64,000 bases of DNA from a virus, in IMG/VR virus record IMGVR_UViG_3300028676_000003, positions 186,001-250,000 of that record. The stretch is one strand, 5' to 3'. The position numbers and the translations under genes were made by a program. Shown in pieces: positions 49,754-56,567 of this stretch; position 1 is the first letter of the stretch; each line of letters begins with the position of its first letter. The notes beneath the pieces were generated by a model. The model saw only the letters and a program-made list of their open reading frames with translations. It did no database searches and was not told where the DNA came from.

Positions 49754-50005
49754 ATGGAAGAGAAGATAGAACAATTGGAAGAAGAAATAATCGAGTTGAA
49801 GTATCAGCTTAAGAAAGCCAAGGATAAAGAATTAATCTACTTGGATATACTTTCAAATGTTTATTCTGCATTAAGAACCCTCTTCAAAAGAGAGGAAGAA
49901 AATGAGAGATTTAAACTAGGAGATATTATCAACTTTAGAGAGAATCTTGTAAACCTAAAAACGTCACTGGATGACTACATTAGGATTTATAAATTGAGAT
50001 TATGA
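49754..50005 (+). CDS. Small coiled-coil protein
   Basis: An 83-residue protein with a heptad-rich first half (EKIEQLEEEIIELKYQLKKA), probably dimeric. Unrecognised. Confidence 0.5.
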   Translation: MEEKIEQLEEEIIELKYQLKKAKDKELIYLDILSNVYSALRTLFKREEENERFKLGDIINFRENLVNLKTSLDDYIRIYKLRL

Positions 50006-50056
50006 AACAAGAATTTGATATGCTTTGAGGTCTACTAAACAATAGACTGAAAAGTT

Positions 50057-50251
50057 ATGAGTGTAAATCGAAACAGAGCCAAATATAAAAAGGCTACGAC
50101 AAATCATGAATATTTATCTATGCAAGATAATTTCTTATTCAACGATTGGTATTGGGAAGATTACGGAAGTAAAAAAAGTGGTATCTACACATGGAAATAC
50201 AGAATGTATAGAACGTGGAAATACAACAGAAAAACACAATGGAAGCCCTAG
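50057..50251 (+). CDS. Small aromatic, basic protein
   Basis: A 64-residue protein rich in Tyr, Trp, Lys and Arg (FNDWYWEDYGSKKSGIYTWK). It may bind nucleic acid. Ends in TAG shortly before tRNA-Ile. Confidence 0.45.
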   Translation: MSVNRNRAKYKKATTNHEYLSMQDNFLFNDWYWEDYGSKKSGIYTWKYRMYRTWKYNRKTQWKP

Positions 50252-50262
50252 GTTTCCAAAAT

Positions 50263-50336
50263 AGGCAGTTAGCTCAACTGGTTAGAGCACCTCGCTGATA
50301 CCGAGGAGGTTATGAGTTCGACTCTCATATTGCCTA
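50263..50336 (+). tRNA. tRNA-Ile (GAT)
   Basis: Acceptor AGGCAGT/ATTGCCT, anticodon arm CCTCG-CTGATAC-CGAGG, discriminator A. Confidence 0.88.
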
Positions 50337-50338
50337 CA

Positions 50339-50593
50339 ATGAAAAGAGAATTTACATCGAACGAAAAGGAGTTTGTGGAAGCAATTGTTGGATTATTTAT
50401 CCTTTTGCCAAACCCTGAATTAAATAGCCGTAAAGGTGAAGTAATGAAGGTTGCCTATGACGTTTTAAATAAGCTCTTGGATGAATATGTTCCTGAACCT
50501 GAGAGAGAACTCACGGAAGAGGAATTAGAAGAAATCGAATTCAATGATATGTATTATCAATACCTATTAGAAGACGATGAAGAAGAAATATAA
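50339..50593 (+). CDS. Small acidic protein
   Basis: An 84-residue protein with a helical N-terminal part and a Glu-rich tail (ELTEEELEEIEFNDMYYQYL). Its ATG lies two bases after tRNA-Ile and its stop abuts the next tRNA. Unrecognised. Confidence 0.5.
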   Translation: MKREFTSNEKEFVEAIVGLFILLPNPELNSRKGEVMKVAYDVLNKLLDEYVPEPERELTEEELEEIEFNDMYYQYLLEDDEEEI

Positions 50594-50667
50594 GGTCTTA
50601 TAGCTCAGTTGGTTAGAGCAGCTCGCTCATAACGAGAAGGTCACAGGTTCGAGTCCTGTTTGGACCA
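50594..50667 (+). tRNA. tRNA with CAT anticodon (Met or Ile2)
   Basis: Acceptor GGTCTTA/TTGGACC with one mismatch, anticodon arm CTCG-CTCATAA-CGAG. Elongator Met or lysidine-modified Ile2 cannot be separated here. Confidence 0.8.
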
Positions 50668-50673
50668 CAATAT

Positions 50674-50756
50674 AGTGATGTGGATGAATGGTTTAGTCGC
50701 CAGCCTGATACGCTGGGTACGCAAGTACAACGTGGGTTCGAGCCCCACCGTCACTA
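50674..50756 (+). tRNA. Class II tRNA with GAT anticodon
   Basis: Acceptor AGTGATG/CGTCACT, anticodon arm CCAGC-CTGATAC-GCTGG, variable hairpin GTAC-GCAA-GTAC, T-arm GTGGG-TTCGAGC-CCCAC, discriminator A. A long variable arm is normal for Ser, Leu or Tyr, not for an Ile anticodon. Confidence 0.7.
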
Positions 50757-50894
50757 CAAGGAGTAATGCTTGTTGGAACAAGATTATGGAAGGTTAGCTC
50801 AACCCTAACTTGAAGTAAAGGAGTTTGATTTTTGGCTCGCCCGCTTGTAGGGTTGTGTTCAAAAATACAGCAAGGGTTGACATTGCTCACTTAT
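50757..50894 (+). other. Structured intergenic segment in tRNA array
   Basis: About 138 nt without an ORF. Hairpins CTTGTT-GG-AACAAG and AGGTTAG/CTAACTT are visible, and the two ends (GGAGTAA, TTATTCTCC) are complementary. It may be a remnant or an unusual RNA; I recognise nothing. Confidence 0.3.
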
Positions 50895-50968
50895 TCTCCT
50901 GTAGCTCAGTTGGTTAGAGCGGCACCCTGTTAAGGTGAGGGTCACAGGTTCGAATCCTGTCAGGAGAG
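50895..50968 (+). tRNA. tRNA-Asn (GTT), second copy
   Basis: Acceptor TCTCCTG/CAGGAGA, anticodon arm CACC-CTGTTAA-GGTG, discriminator G. Confidence 0.88.
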
Positions 50969-50997
50969 CAAAATGATTAACTTTTTTAATTAATCAG

Positions 50998-51005
50998 ATA
51001 TTTAT
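50998..51005 (+). promoter_or_regulatory. Late-type promoter motif ATATTTAT
   Basis: 14 nt before the HNH gene ATG. Confidence 0.6.
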
Positions 51006-51019
51006 AATAAAAGAATATT

Positions 51020-51388
51020 ATGAATACTGAAATTAAAGAATGTAGAAATCATGGAATAACTGAATTTGTTAAAAGAGCTGATGGTTATTGCAGATGTAAA
51101 AAATGTGCAGTAGATGCAGTAAACAAACGAAGAATAGTTTTGAAGGAAAAAGCTATTGAATACAAGGGTGGTGAATGTCAGGAATGTGGATATAAAAAAT
51201 CTAAAAGAGCGTTAGAATTTCATCATTTAGACCCAAATGAAAAGGATTTTGGTATATCAGCGAATGGTTATACAAGGTCTTGGGAAAAAGTAAAAAGTGA
51301 ATTAGATAAATGTATCTTATTGTGTGCAAATTGTCACGCTGAGAAACATGAAGAAATTGAAAAGAATAAAAAGGATGGGTTGCTTTAG
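51020..51388 (+). CDS. HNH endonuclease
   Basis: A 122-residue protein with CQECGY (~53-58), the catalytic LEFHHLD (~69-75), and CANCHAEKHEE (~105-115), the zinc-binding HNH fold. An N-terminal CRCKKC pair may form another knuckle. Free-standing HNH genes between tRNAs are common mobile homing elements in phages. Its 3' end overlaps the next tRNA by 16 bp, and it ends in TAG. Confidence 0.85.
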   Translation: MNTEIKECRNHGITEFVKRADGYCRCKKCAVDAVNKRRIVLKEKAIEYKGGECQECGYKKSKRALEFHHLDPNEKDFGISANGYTRSWEKVKSELDKCILLCANCHAEKHEEIEKNKKDGLL

Positions 51389-51459
51389 TTGGTCGAAAAG
51401 TCTAGACTGTTAATCTAGTGAGCATTGCTCCACCGTGGGTTCGAATCCCACCCTGTCCT
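51373..51459 (+). tRNA. Class II tRNA with GTT anticodon
   Basis: Acceptor GGATGGG/CCTGTCC, anticodon arm CTAGA-CTGTTAA-TCTAG, variable hairpin GAGC-ATT-GCTC, T-arm GTGGG-TTCGAAT-CCCAC, discriminator T. The long variable arm is not expected with an Asn anticodon. Confidence 0.65.
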
Positions 51460-51472
51460 CAAAATAAAATAT

Positions 51473-51634
51473 ATGAAATTAGGTAAAAGATTTGATATTA
51501 TCCCATCACCTGTTAATATTAACAGCAAAACAATTGTATTTTGTAATGAAATGTCAAAAAAAATTGATGTAGTTAATGCACCAAAGACATATGAAAGAGT
51601 ATTTATAATTAGAACTTCAGAATTATGGATTTAG
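51473..51634 (+). CDS. Small protein
   Basis: A 53-residue protein starting MKLGKRFDIIPSPVN; I take the ATG after the tRNA. It recalls the MxLG starts of small proteins near 40 kb. Its TAG stop is overlapped by the next ATG. Confidence 0.45.
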   Translation: MKLGKRFDIIPSPVNINSKTIVFCNEMSKKIDVVNAPKTYERVFIIRTSELWI

Positions 51635-51819
51635 GTGAAGAAATACTAAGAAGACAATATAAAGATGAAAGTTTACCTGATTTTACTAGTAGTTTTTGTA
51701 CTATTATGGTTAACATTATAGATGAAACAATAGAGAATTATCCAAAAATATATAGTAATCCTGAAATTAGTATGTTTTTTGATTTTCTAGAATTAAAACG
51801 TTCAAAAGATTTTAAATAA
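51625..51819 (+). CDS. Small acidic protein
   Basis: A 64-residue protein (MDLGEEILRRQYKDESLPDF) coupled to the preceding gene. Unrecognised. Confidence 0.45.
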   Translation: MDLGEEILRRQYKDESLPDFTSSFCTIMVNIIDETIENYPKIYSNPEISMFFDFLELKRSKDFK

Positions 51820-51821
51820 TA

Positions 51822-51897
51822 TGGCGCAATGGTAGAGGCGGCTTCTTACGCTACTCTCATAAGGTAGAGACACTGGTTCGAGTCCAGTTTGCGCTAC
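51822..51897 (+). tRNA. tRNA-like with CAT anticodon
   Basis: Acceptor TGGCGCA/TGCGCTA, anticodon arm CTACT-CTCATAA-GGTAG, T-arm ACTGG-TTCGAGT-CCAGT. The D-arm is atypical, with GTAG/TTAC stem. Confidence 0.6.
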
Positions 51898-51909
51898 AAA
51901 ACACATAAC

Positions 51910-52335
51910 ATGGAAAAGCACGAAGAAAAGCTTGTTAAACATAGAGGTAGTAAAATACATGCTTTCAAGTATAAGTGGAAAGAAGAAAACGAAAAAGGAA
52001 AAGAAGTTGATAAGTCACAGATAGTATGTTTACTATATCGTGCTGGAAGCAAAAACCAACCTTTAAACCTTGGAGAAATGAGTGACGGAACACCATTTAT
52101 GGCAGTTGCACAAGCAGTCAACGAAGCTAAAAAGCTAGTTGATATGCGAATGACACCTGAATATCTTAAACTATACGGTAGGGATGTAATGGGTGTTGGT
52201 GAATATGTCAAAGAAGGTAGAAAATTCGTCTTTAAAACCGTTGAAGGTTTAAGACTTTGGAAATGTGAAGATAGATATTATTTCGTTAAAGATGGACAAG
52301 TTAGTCTTTTAACAAATAGTGTTTTAGATAAATAA
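51910..52335 (+). CDS. Hypothetical protein
   Basis: A 141-residue protein with a basic N-terminus (EEKLVKHRGSKIHAFKYKWK) and a beta-rich C-terminal half. I use the ATG after the tRNA. Unrecognised. Confidence 0.5.
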   Translation: MEKHEEKLVKHRGSKIHAFKYKWKEENEKGKEVDKSQIVCLLYRAGSKNQPLNLGEMSDGTPFMAVAQAVNEAKKLVDMRMTPEYLKLYGRDVMGVGEYVKEGRKFVFKTVEGLRLWKCEDRYYFVKDGQVSLLTNSVLDK

Positions 52336-52336
52336 T

Positions 52337-52410
52337 GGCGACATAGCTCAATTGGATAGAGCACTCGATTACGAATCGAGAGGTTGTAGGTTCGACCCCT
52401 ACTGCCGCTA
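52337..52410 (+). tRNA. tRNA-Arg (ACG)
   Basis: Anticodon arm CTCGA-TTACGAA-TCGAG, T-arm GTAGG-TTCGACC-CCTAC, discriminator A; acceptor has one mismatch. Confidence 0.85.
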
Positions 52411-52412
52411 CT

Positions 52413-52480
52413 AAGAGACAGGATTAAAATCTGAACGAGGTTACTTAGATAACAGGATATAAATCTGAACGAGGTCTCTT
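52413..52480 (+). repeat. Tandem 24-bp repeat flanked by inverted AAGAGAC/GTCTCTT
   Basis: Two copies of a 24-bp unit (ACAGGAT...GAACGAGGT) at 52418 and 52452, differing at two positions, separated by 10 bp. The block is bounded by inverted 7-mers, giving a large stem. Between tRNA-Arg genes; no ORF. Confidence 0.6.
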
Positions 52481-52484
52481 TTAA

Positions 52485-52557
52485 GCCTCCATAGCATAAA
52501 TGGAAATGCAACACCCTTCTAAGGTGTCCAATCGGGGTTCGAATCCCTGTGGGGGTA
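52485..52557 (+). tRNA. tRNA-Arg (TCT)
   Basis: Acceptor GCCTCCA/TGGGGGT, anticodon arm ACACC-CTTCTAA-GGTGT, discriminator A. Confidence 0.88.
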
Positions 52558-52571
52558 CAAAATTTAAATAT

Positions 52572-52778
52572 ATGAATAAAAAAATGTTTACATCGATATT
52601 AAATTATCCTGATGATAGGTCAATTGAAAGTGTTCATGCTTATGTTGATAAACATTTTAAAAACTATGATGTTTTTTTAATAACACATGTTGAAACTAAG
52701 GATTTGGATAAGACATATTTTAATCATGTTGATTATCCACATGGTGGTATTAAAGTATCATATATGAATAGATATTAA
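52572..52778 (+). CDS. Small protein
   Basis: A 68-residue protein (MNKKMFTSILNYPDDRSIES); the ATG after the tRNA is used. Unrecognised. Confidence 0.45.
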   Translation: MNKKMFTSILNYPDDRSIESVHAYVDKHFKNYDVFLITHVETKDLDKTYFNHVDYPHGGIKVSYMNRY

Positions 52779-52781
52779 GAT

Positions 52782-52982
52782 ATGGAAAAGAAAAAAGTTT
52801 ATAGAATTCGTGAAAAAGGAAAAACAGAATTTGTCTCATTAGGATATAACCGAAAAAACAAATGGAATGTATATCCGTCAGCGGCAATCAACACTTCAAT
52901 CAGAGAATCTGAAAAGGATAAATATGAAGTTGTTGTATTTGAATATGAATTAAAAGAAGTCTCAACTATAGACTTAAAATAA
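52782..52982 (+). CDS. Small basic beta-rich protein
   Basis: A 66-residue Lys-rich protein (KVYRIREKGKTEFVSLGYNR), four bases after the preceding gene. Unrecognised. Confidence 0.5.
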   Translation: MEKKKVYRIREKGKTEFVSLGYNRKNKWNVYPSAAINTSIRESEKDKYEVVVFEYELKEVSTIDLK

Positions 52983-52988
52983 TAAATT

Positions 52989-53075
52989 GGAAGGTAGTCT
53001 AATATTGGTTTGTGGTGGCACCCTGCTAAGGTGTTCCGTGTAACAGCGGTGAGGGTTCGATTCCCTTGCCTTCCG
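52989..53075 (+). tRNA. tRNA-Ser (GCT)
   Basis: Acceptor GGAAGGT/GCCTTCC, anticodon arm GCACC-CTGCTAA-GGTGT, long variable arm, discriminator G. Confidence 0.88.
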
Positions 53076-53098
53076 CTAAGTTTTTTAGTAATTTCGTA

Positions 53099-53106
53099 AT
53101 ATTTAT
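53099..53106 (+). promoter_or_regulatory. Late-type promoter motif ATATTTAT
   Basis: 14 nt before the ATG at 53121, which makes that ATG, not the internal one at 53310, the likely start. Confidence 0.65.
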
Positions 53107-53120
53107 ATTAAAAGTATAAT

Positions 53121-53792
53121 ATGGAATTTATAAAAAAACGTCTTAAAGAATCACTAGCAAATTCAATCTTAGAATCACTGCTTGATGAGGATTATCCATC
53201 TCAGTTCAATATGGAAGAATTCAAATAGTTAAACTCATTTAACAAAAGAATCAATTATTGTCAAGAGAATCTTAAAAGAATATCTTCAGGTTCTTCTAGA
53301 ATCGTTTATATGATAGACGATACCAAGGTATTAAAATTAGCCAAGAATCAAAAAGGACTTGCTCAAAATGAAGTCGAAATTCAATGGGGACAAGATAGCT
53401 ATTTTTCTAGCATCCTTGCTCATACCTTTGATTATCATCCAAACGACCAATGGGTTGAAATGGAACTTGCAAAGAAAGTAACAAAAGGAATATTTCAAAA
53501 CCATGTAGGTTATGATATCTACGAGGTTGGAGTTTATCTTCATAATCAATATGCTACCAACAATCCTTATAAAAAATTATCAAAATGGAATCAAGACCCA
53601 CAAATCAAAGCTGGGTTAGATGAAAATGAATTTACACAATCCATAATGGAATTCATGCTTCAAGTTGATGCGCCAGCTGGTGACTTCGGAAGACTTAGTT
53701 CTTATGGACTGGTTCAACGTGGTGGTCAAGATGATATTGTTCTTATTGACTTTGGAATCACTAGTGATGTTTATGATACTTATTATTCATAA
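53121..53792 (+). CDS. Kinase-fold-like phage protein with in-frame amber at codon 36
   Basis: From ATG 53121 the frame reads MEFIKKRLKESLANSILESL to codon 35, then TAG, then 187 codons without stop (LNSFNKRINYCQENLKRISS...). SSRIVYMIDDTKVLKLAKNQ resembles the first strands and VAIK-like Lys of a protein-kinase N-lobe, and LIDFGITSDV near the end resembles DFG. The next ATG (53310) would delete the first strand. Kinase fold inferred from these motifs only. L-x-E and I-L-E sites at the N-terminus resemble the other virion proteins. Read-through by the phage suppressor tRNA would restore a 223-residue product. Confidence 0.6.
53226..53228 (+). other. In-frame amber codon 36
   Basis: TAG in the frame linking the N-terminal 35 codons with the kinase-like domain. 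Confidence 0.8.
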
Positions 53793-53795
53793 TAA

Positions 53796-53827
53796 TTTGG
53801 TTGTCTAGTTTTTTATTTGTACCTTTG
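53796..53827 (+). promoter_or_regulatory. Bacteroidota-type promoter
   Basis: TTTGG at 53796 and TACCTTTG at 53820-53827; it places the next start at ATG 53844. Confidence 0.75.
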
Positions 53828-53843
53828 TAGAAAATTAATACAA

Positions 53844-54743
53844 ATGGAAACAAATAGATTAGGAATAGCAGTAACAAGACCTGACCAAGTACTTATAATC
53901 ATGCGAGGCATCCCAGGAGCTGGAAAATCCACACGAGCTAAACAATTAGTCTGTGAAGGAAAAATCCACTCAACTGATGACCTTATTGAAGCCAAGGGTG
54001 ACTACTCAGTATTCTTCGAACAAATGCATGCCGCAAATGACTTCGGTCCATTATTTGGATTACACATCAAAAACTTCAGAAATGCAAGAGCGTCGATATT
54101 AGAGGGTATTTCACCAGTAATCATAGATAATACTAACATTAAGCAATCAGACGCTAAATCATACGTTAAAGCGGCTCTAGAGTTGGGTCTATCAGACTCA
54201 AACATAAGATTTGAAGATGTTGGTACAAGCGGATTAGATGCTAAGGTATTATCAGAGAGAAATACTCACGGAGTTCCATTAAAAACAATTGAAAAAATGA
54301 TTGCCAGCCATAAAGGTCAAGGTGAACTAACACTTGAAAGTGTATTAAAAGCTAGAGATATGTTTAAAGAAAGTAATGTTTTATATTCATGTGTGTTGCT
54401 TGACGAAATGTCAAGAACTGCCCTATTATCACGTGATTTGCCAGTTCAAATCCCTAATGGGTGGAAAGTATTCGCACACCACGTAACAATTAACCTTGGT
54501 CCATTGAAAGATAAGTCTAGACTTGGTGAAAAGGTTGTTTTGACAGTTGAAGCTGTTGGAATTAGCGATATGGCTATGGCCGTAAAGGTAAGTGGTATCG
54601 AAACCAAGAATGAAATTCCACATATTACTATAGCGATTAATCCTGACGGTGGTAAGCCAGTTATGAGCAACGATATTGTGAAATGGCAAAATGTGAAGCC
54701 ATTTATGGTTCAAGGAGTTATTACAGAAATTAAAAAGAACTAA
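53844..54743 (+). CDS. Polynucleotide kinase fused to 2H phosphoesterase-like domain
   Basis: A 299-residue protein. GIPGAGKS (22-29) is the P-loop of a T4 Pnkp-type kinase, with STDDL and the IIDNTNI strand characteristic of that family. The C-terminal domain has two HxT motifs, HHVT (~212-215) and PHITI (~259-263), as in 2H phosphoesterases. The same kinase/CPDase pair heals RNA ends in eukaryotic-type tRNA ligases. With the Rnl1-like ligase at 62.7 kb it could repair cleaved tRNAs. Confidence 0.75.
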   Translation: METNRLGIAVTRPDQVLIIMRGIPGAGKSTRAKQLVCEGKIHSTDDLIEAKGDYSVFFEQMHAANDFGPLFGLHIKNFRNARASILEGISPVIIDNTNIKQSDAKSYVKAALELGLSDSNIRFEDVGTSGLDAKVLSERNTHGVPLKTIEKMIASHKGQGELTLESVLKARDMFKESNVLYSCVLLDEMSRTALLSRDLPVQIPNGWKVFAHHVTINLGPLKDKSRLGEKVVLTVEAVGISDMAMAVKVSGIETKNEIPHITIAINPDGGKPVMSNDIVKWQNVKPFMVQGVITEIKKN

Positions 54744-54744
54744 T

Positions 54745-54921
54745 ATGGGACTAAATGCTGTGTTATTAAAAGAATTGATTAAAAGAGGTGGAAATCTTCA
54801 AAAATTGAAGAATATTCAGACAGAAAATCAATTACGTAGTTGTTTATGTACTCAGATAGTTTCGCAAGGTGAATGTAAACTAACAGAGATAGTAAAAACA
54901 GTCCGTTTAAGCGGTTATTAA
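54745..54921 (+). CDS. Small protein
   Basis: A 58-residue frame (MGLNAVLLKELIKRGGNLQK) directly after the kinase gene, ending before the terminator. Helical, with a Cys pair (CLC). Unrecognised. Confidence 0.45.
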   Translation: MGLNAVLLKELIKRGGNLQKLKNIQTENQLRSCLCTQIVSQGECKLTEIVKTVRLSGY

Positions 54922-54924
54922 ACA

Positions 54925-54958
54925 AAAAAGGTATAACATAATGTTATACCTTTTTTTA
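54925..54958. terminator. Bidirectional terminator
   Basis: AAAAAAGGTATAACAT / ATGTTATACCTTTTTT stem between the convergent RNA-repair and fibre operons. Confidence 0.88.
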
Positions 54959-56479
54959 TTAAGAGAGAGTTATAGTTTTTGTTACACCATTTATTCGAAT
55001 CTTGAGACCTGTGTTGGTATTTGATTCTAGCCATATTTGACCATCTAGGGTTCCTGCGGTTGATGCAATATTCAAGCTTAATAGTTCTTTTATGTTTAAA
55101 CTATTAACATATGTTGTATTTGCTGTATTTCCAGTGATATTTGAACCTAATACAACTGTTGATTCACCATTAGCTTGTGAACCATAACCATGTACAAATG
55201 AATAATTTCCAGTAGCATATGAAAATGAACCCCCAGCATGACCTGATTGACCACTAGCAATTGTATTATCACCTTCAGCATGTGAGTATTGACCTATGGC
55301 TTGGGTGAAATAATTTTGAGCATGTGAATATCCACCACCAGCAATTGTATTGAAACCTTCTGAGTGTGATGTTTGACCACTGGCAATACTTCCTTGTCCT
55401 TCAGCATGAGAAATAGCTCCAATAGCTTGAGTTTGTTGTCCTTCGGCATGAGAAATTTGACCACTAGCAGAACTTTGTGAACCTTCAGCAACACTATAAG
55501 AACCATTTGCTTGGTTAGCGGCACCTTTTGTCACAACAGAAGCATAACCATTACTAGCTTCCCAAACCTCAGTATTAGCTGAACCACTAATAATAAATCC
55601 ATTGGCATCAAGACCAATTTGAGTAAATGTGCTACCACTTTGTGGTCTTGTTACATTTCTAACATTAAGCCTATCAACATATACAGTGTTTGGTTCACTA
55701 CCTGTAATATTAACACCAAAAATCGTAACATAATTACCATTAGCATTTGAATTTTGACCAAATACGAATGAACCTTCACCATTGGCTTGTGAATTATAAC
55801 CACCAGCAAACGAATAAGAACCATTTGTTATTGTTTGAAAACCTTGCGTAAGTGAATAATTACCATTAGCAAGTGTAAAATATCCTTGTGCATTAGAGTA
55901 AGCACCACCTGCTTTGGTAAAACCACCTTGAGCAGTTGACATTTGACCATTAGCTTGTGTTTGGTTACCTGATGCAAATGAATAATCACCATTACCTTCA
56001 GATATGAAATATGGATAATACTCGTAATCACCTGAATCTTGAATCCAAAGAGTATCTTCTTGACTAGCACTTTGATTATCATAATAAACACTACTAATAG
56101 TTCCATTGGTTGAATCTATAAAGCTGAATTCAATATATCTTCTAGTACCATCACTTAGAATAACCGTAAAAAGATTATTATATCCTGCACTACCTATATT
56201 ATCACCATCAAGATTAGCTCCACCAACGGCAATAATAGCATTTGAATTTTGAGTAAGAGTTATTTTACCAATTCCCTTTCCAAGGTTAATACTATTACCA
56301 ATTTCATTATCTGTTTCCCATCCTCTTACATATGAGTTACCACTACTTGTCCCACCACTTAATCCATTTTGAATATCTTCGAATGTTACTTGTGATGTAA
56401 CACCCTCAGCTACAATAGGGAATATACTTGCTGATGTTAAATTACCAATAGGTAAATCGCTTATTTTTTTATTTGCCAT
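54959..56479 (-). CDS. Tail fibre with YadA-type head repeats
   Basis: A 506-residue protein. The N-terminal ~45 residues (KISDLPIGNLTSASIFPIVA) match the start of the LRR protein encoded upstream, suggesting a shared attachment module. Two blocks of 14-residue repeats follow (~155-275 and ~320-450; ASGQISHAEGQQTQAIG), the trimeric beta-roll of YadA heads. TYVNSLNIKELL then leads into a short C-terminal domain with ITLS at the end. It has its own late-type motif. Confidence 0.82.
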   Translation of the reverse strand: MANKKISDLPIGNLTSASIFPIVAEGVTSQVTFEDIQNGLSGGTSSGNSYVRGWETDNEIGNSINLGKGIGKITLTQNSNAIIAVGGANLDGDNIGSAGYNNLFTVILSDGTRRYIEFSFIDSTNGTISSVYYDNQSASQEDTLWIQDSGDYEYYPYFISEGNGDYSFASGNQTQANGQMSTAQGGFTKAGGAYSNAQGYFTLANGNYSLTQGFQTITNGSYSFAGGYNSQANGEGSFVFGQNSNANGNYVTIFGVNITGSEPNTVYVDRLNVRNVTRPQSGSTFTQIGLDANGFIISGSANTEVWEASNGYASVVTKGAANQANGSYSVAEGSQSSASGQISHAEGQQTQAIGAISHAEGQGSIASGQTSHSEGFNTIAGGGYSHAQNYFTQAIGQYSHAEGDNTIASGQSGHAGGSFSYATGNYSFVHGYGSQANGESTVVLGSNITGNTANTTYVNSLNIKELLSLNIASTAGTLDGQIWLESNTNTGLKIRINGVTKTITLS

Positions 56480-56493
56480 GTTTTTGTTTATTA

Positions 56494-56501
56494 ATAAATA
56501 T
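56494..56501 (-). promoter_or_regulatory. Late-type promoter motif (minus strand)
   Basis: ATATTTAT on the minus strand, 14 nt before the ATG ending at 56479; it follows a terminator of the upstream fibre gene. Confidence 0.65.
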
Positions 56502-56514
56502 TAAGTTATAATAT

Positions 56515-56545
56515 AAAAAGGTTGGAAAACCAACCTTTTTATATT
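56515..56545 (-). terminator. Terminator after the large fibre gene
   Basis: AAAAAGGTTGG / CCAACCTTTTT stem. Confidence 0.8.
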
Positions 56546-56567
56546 TAAATAGCTTCTTTAAATCACA

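Noticed and set aside
52413-52480. CRISPR array
   Set aside because: Only two copies with a 10-bp gap and no cas genes; a simple tandem repeat instead.
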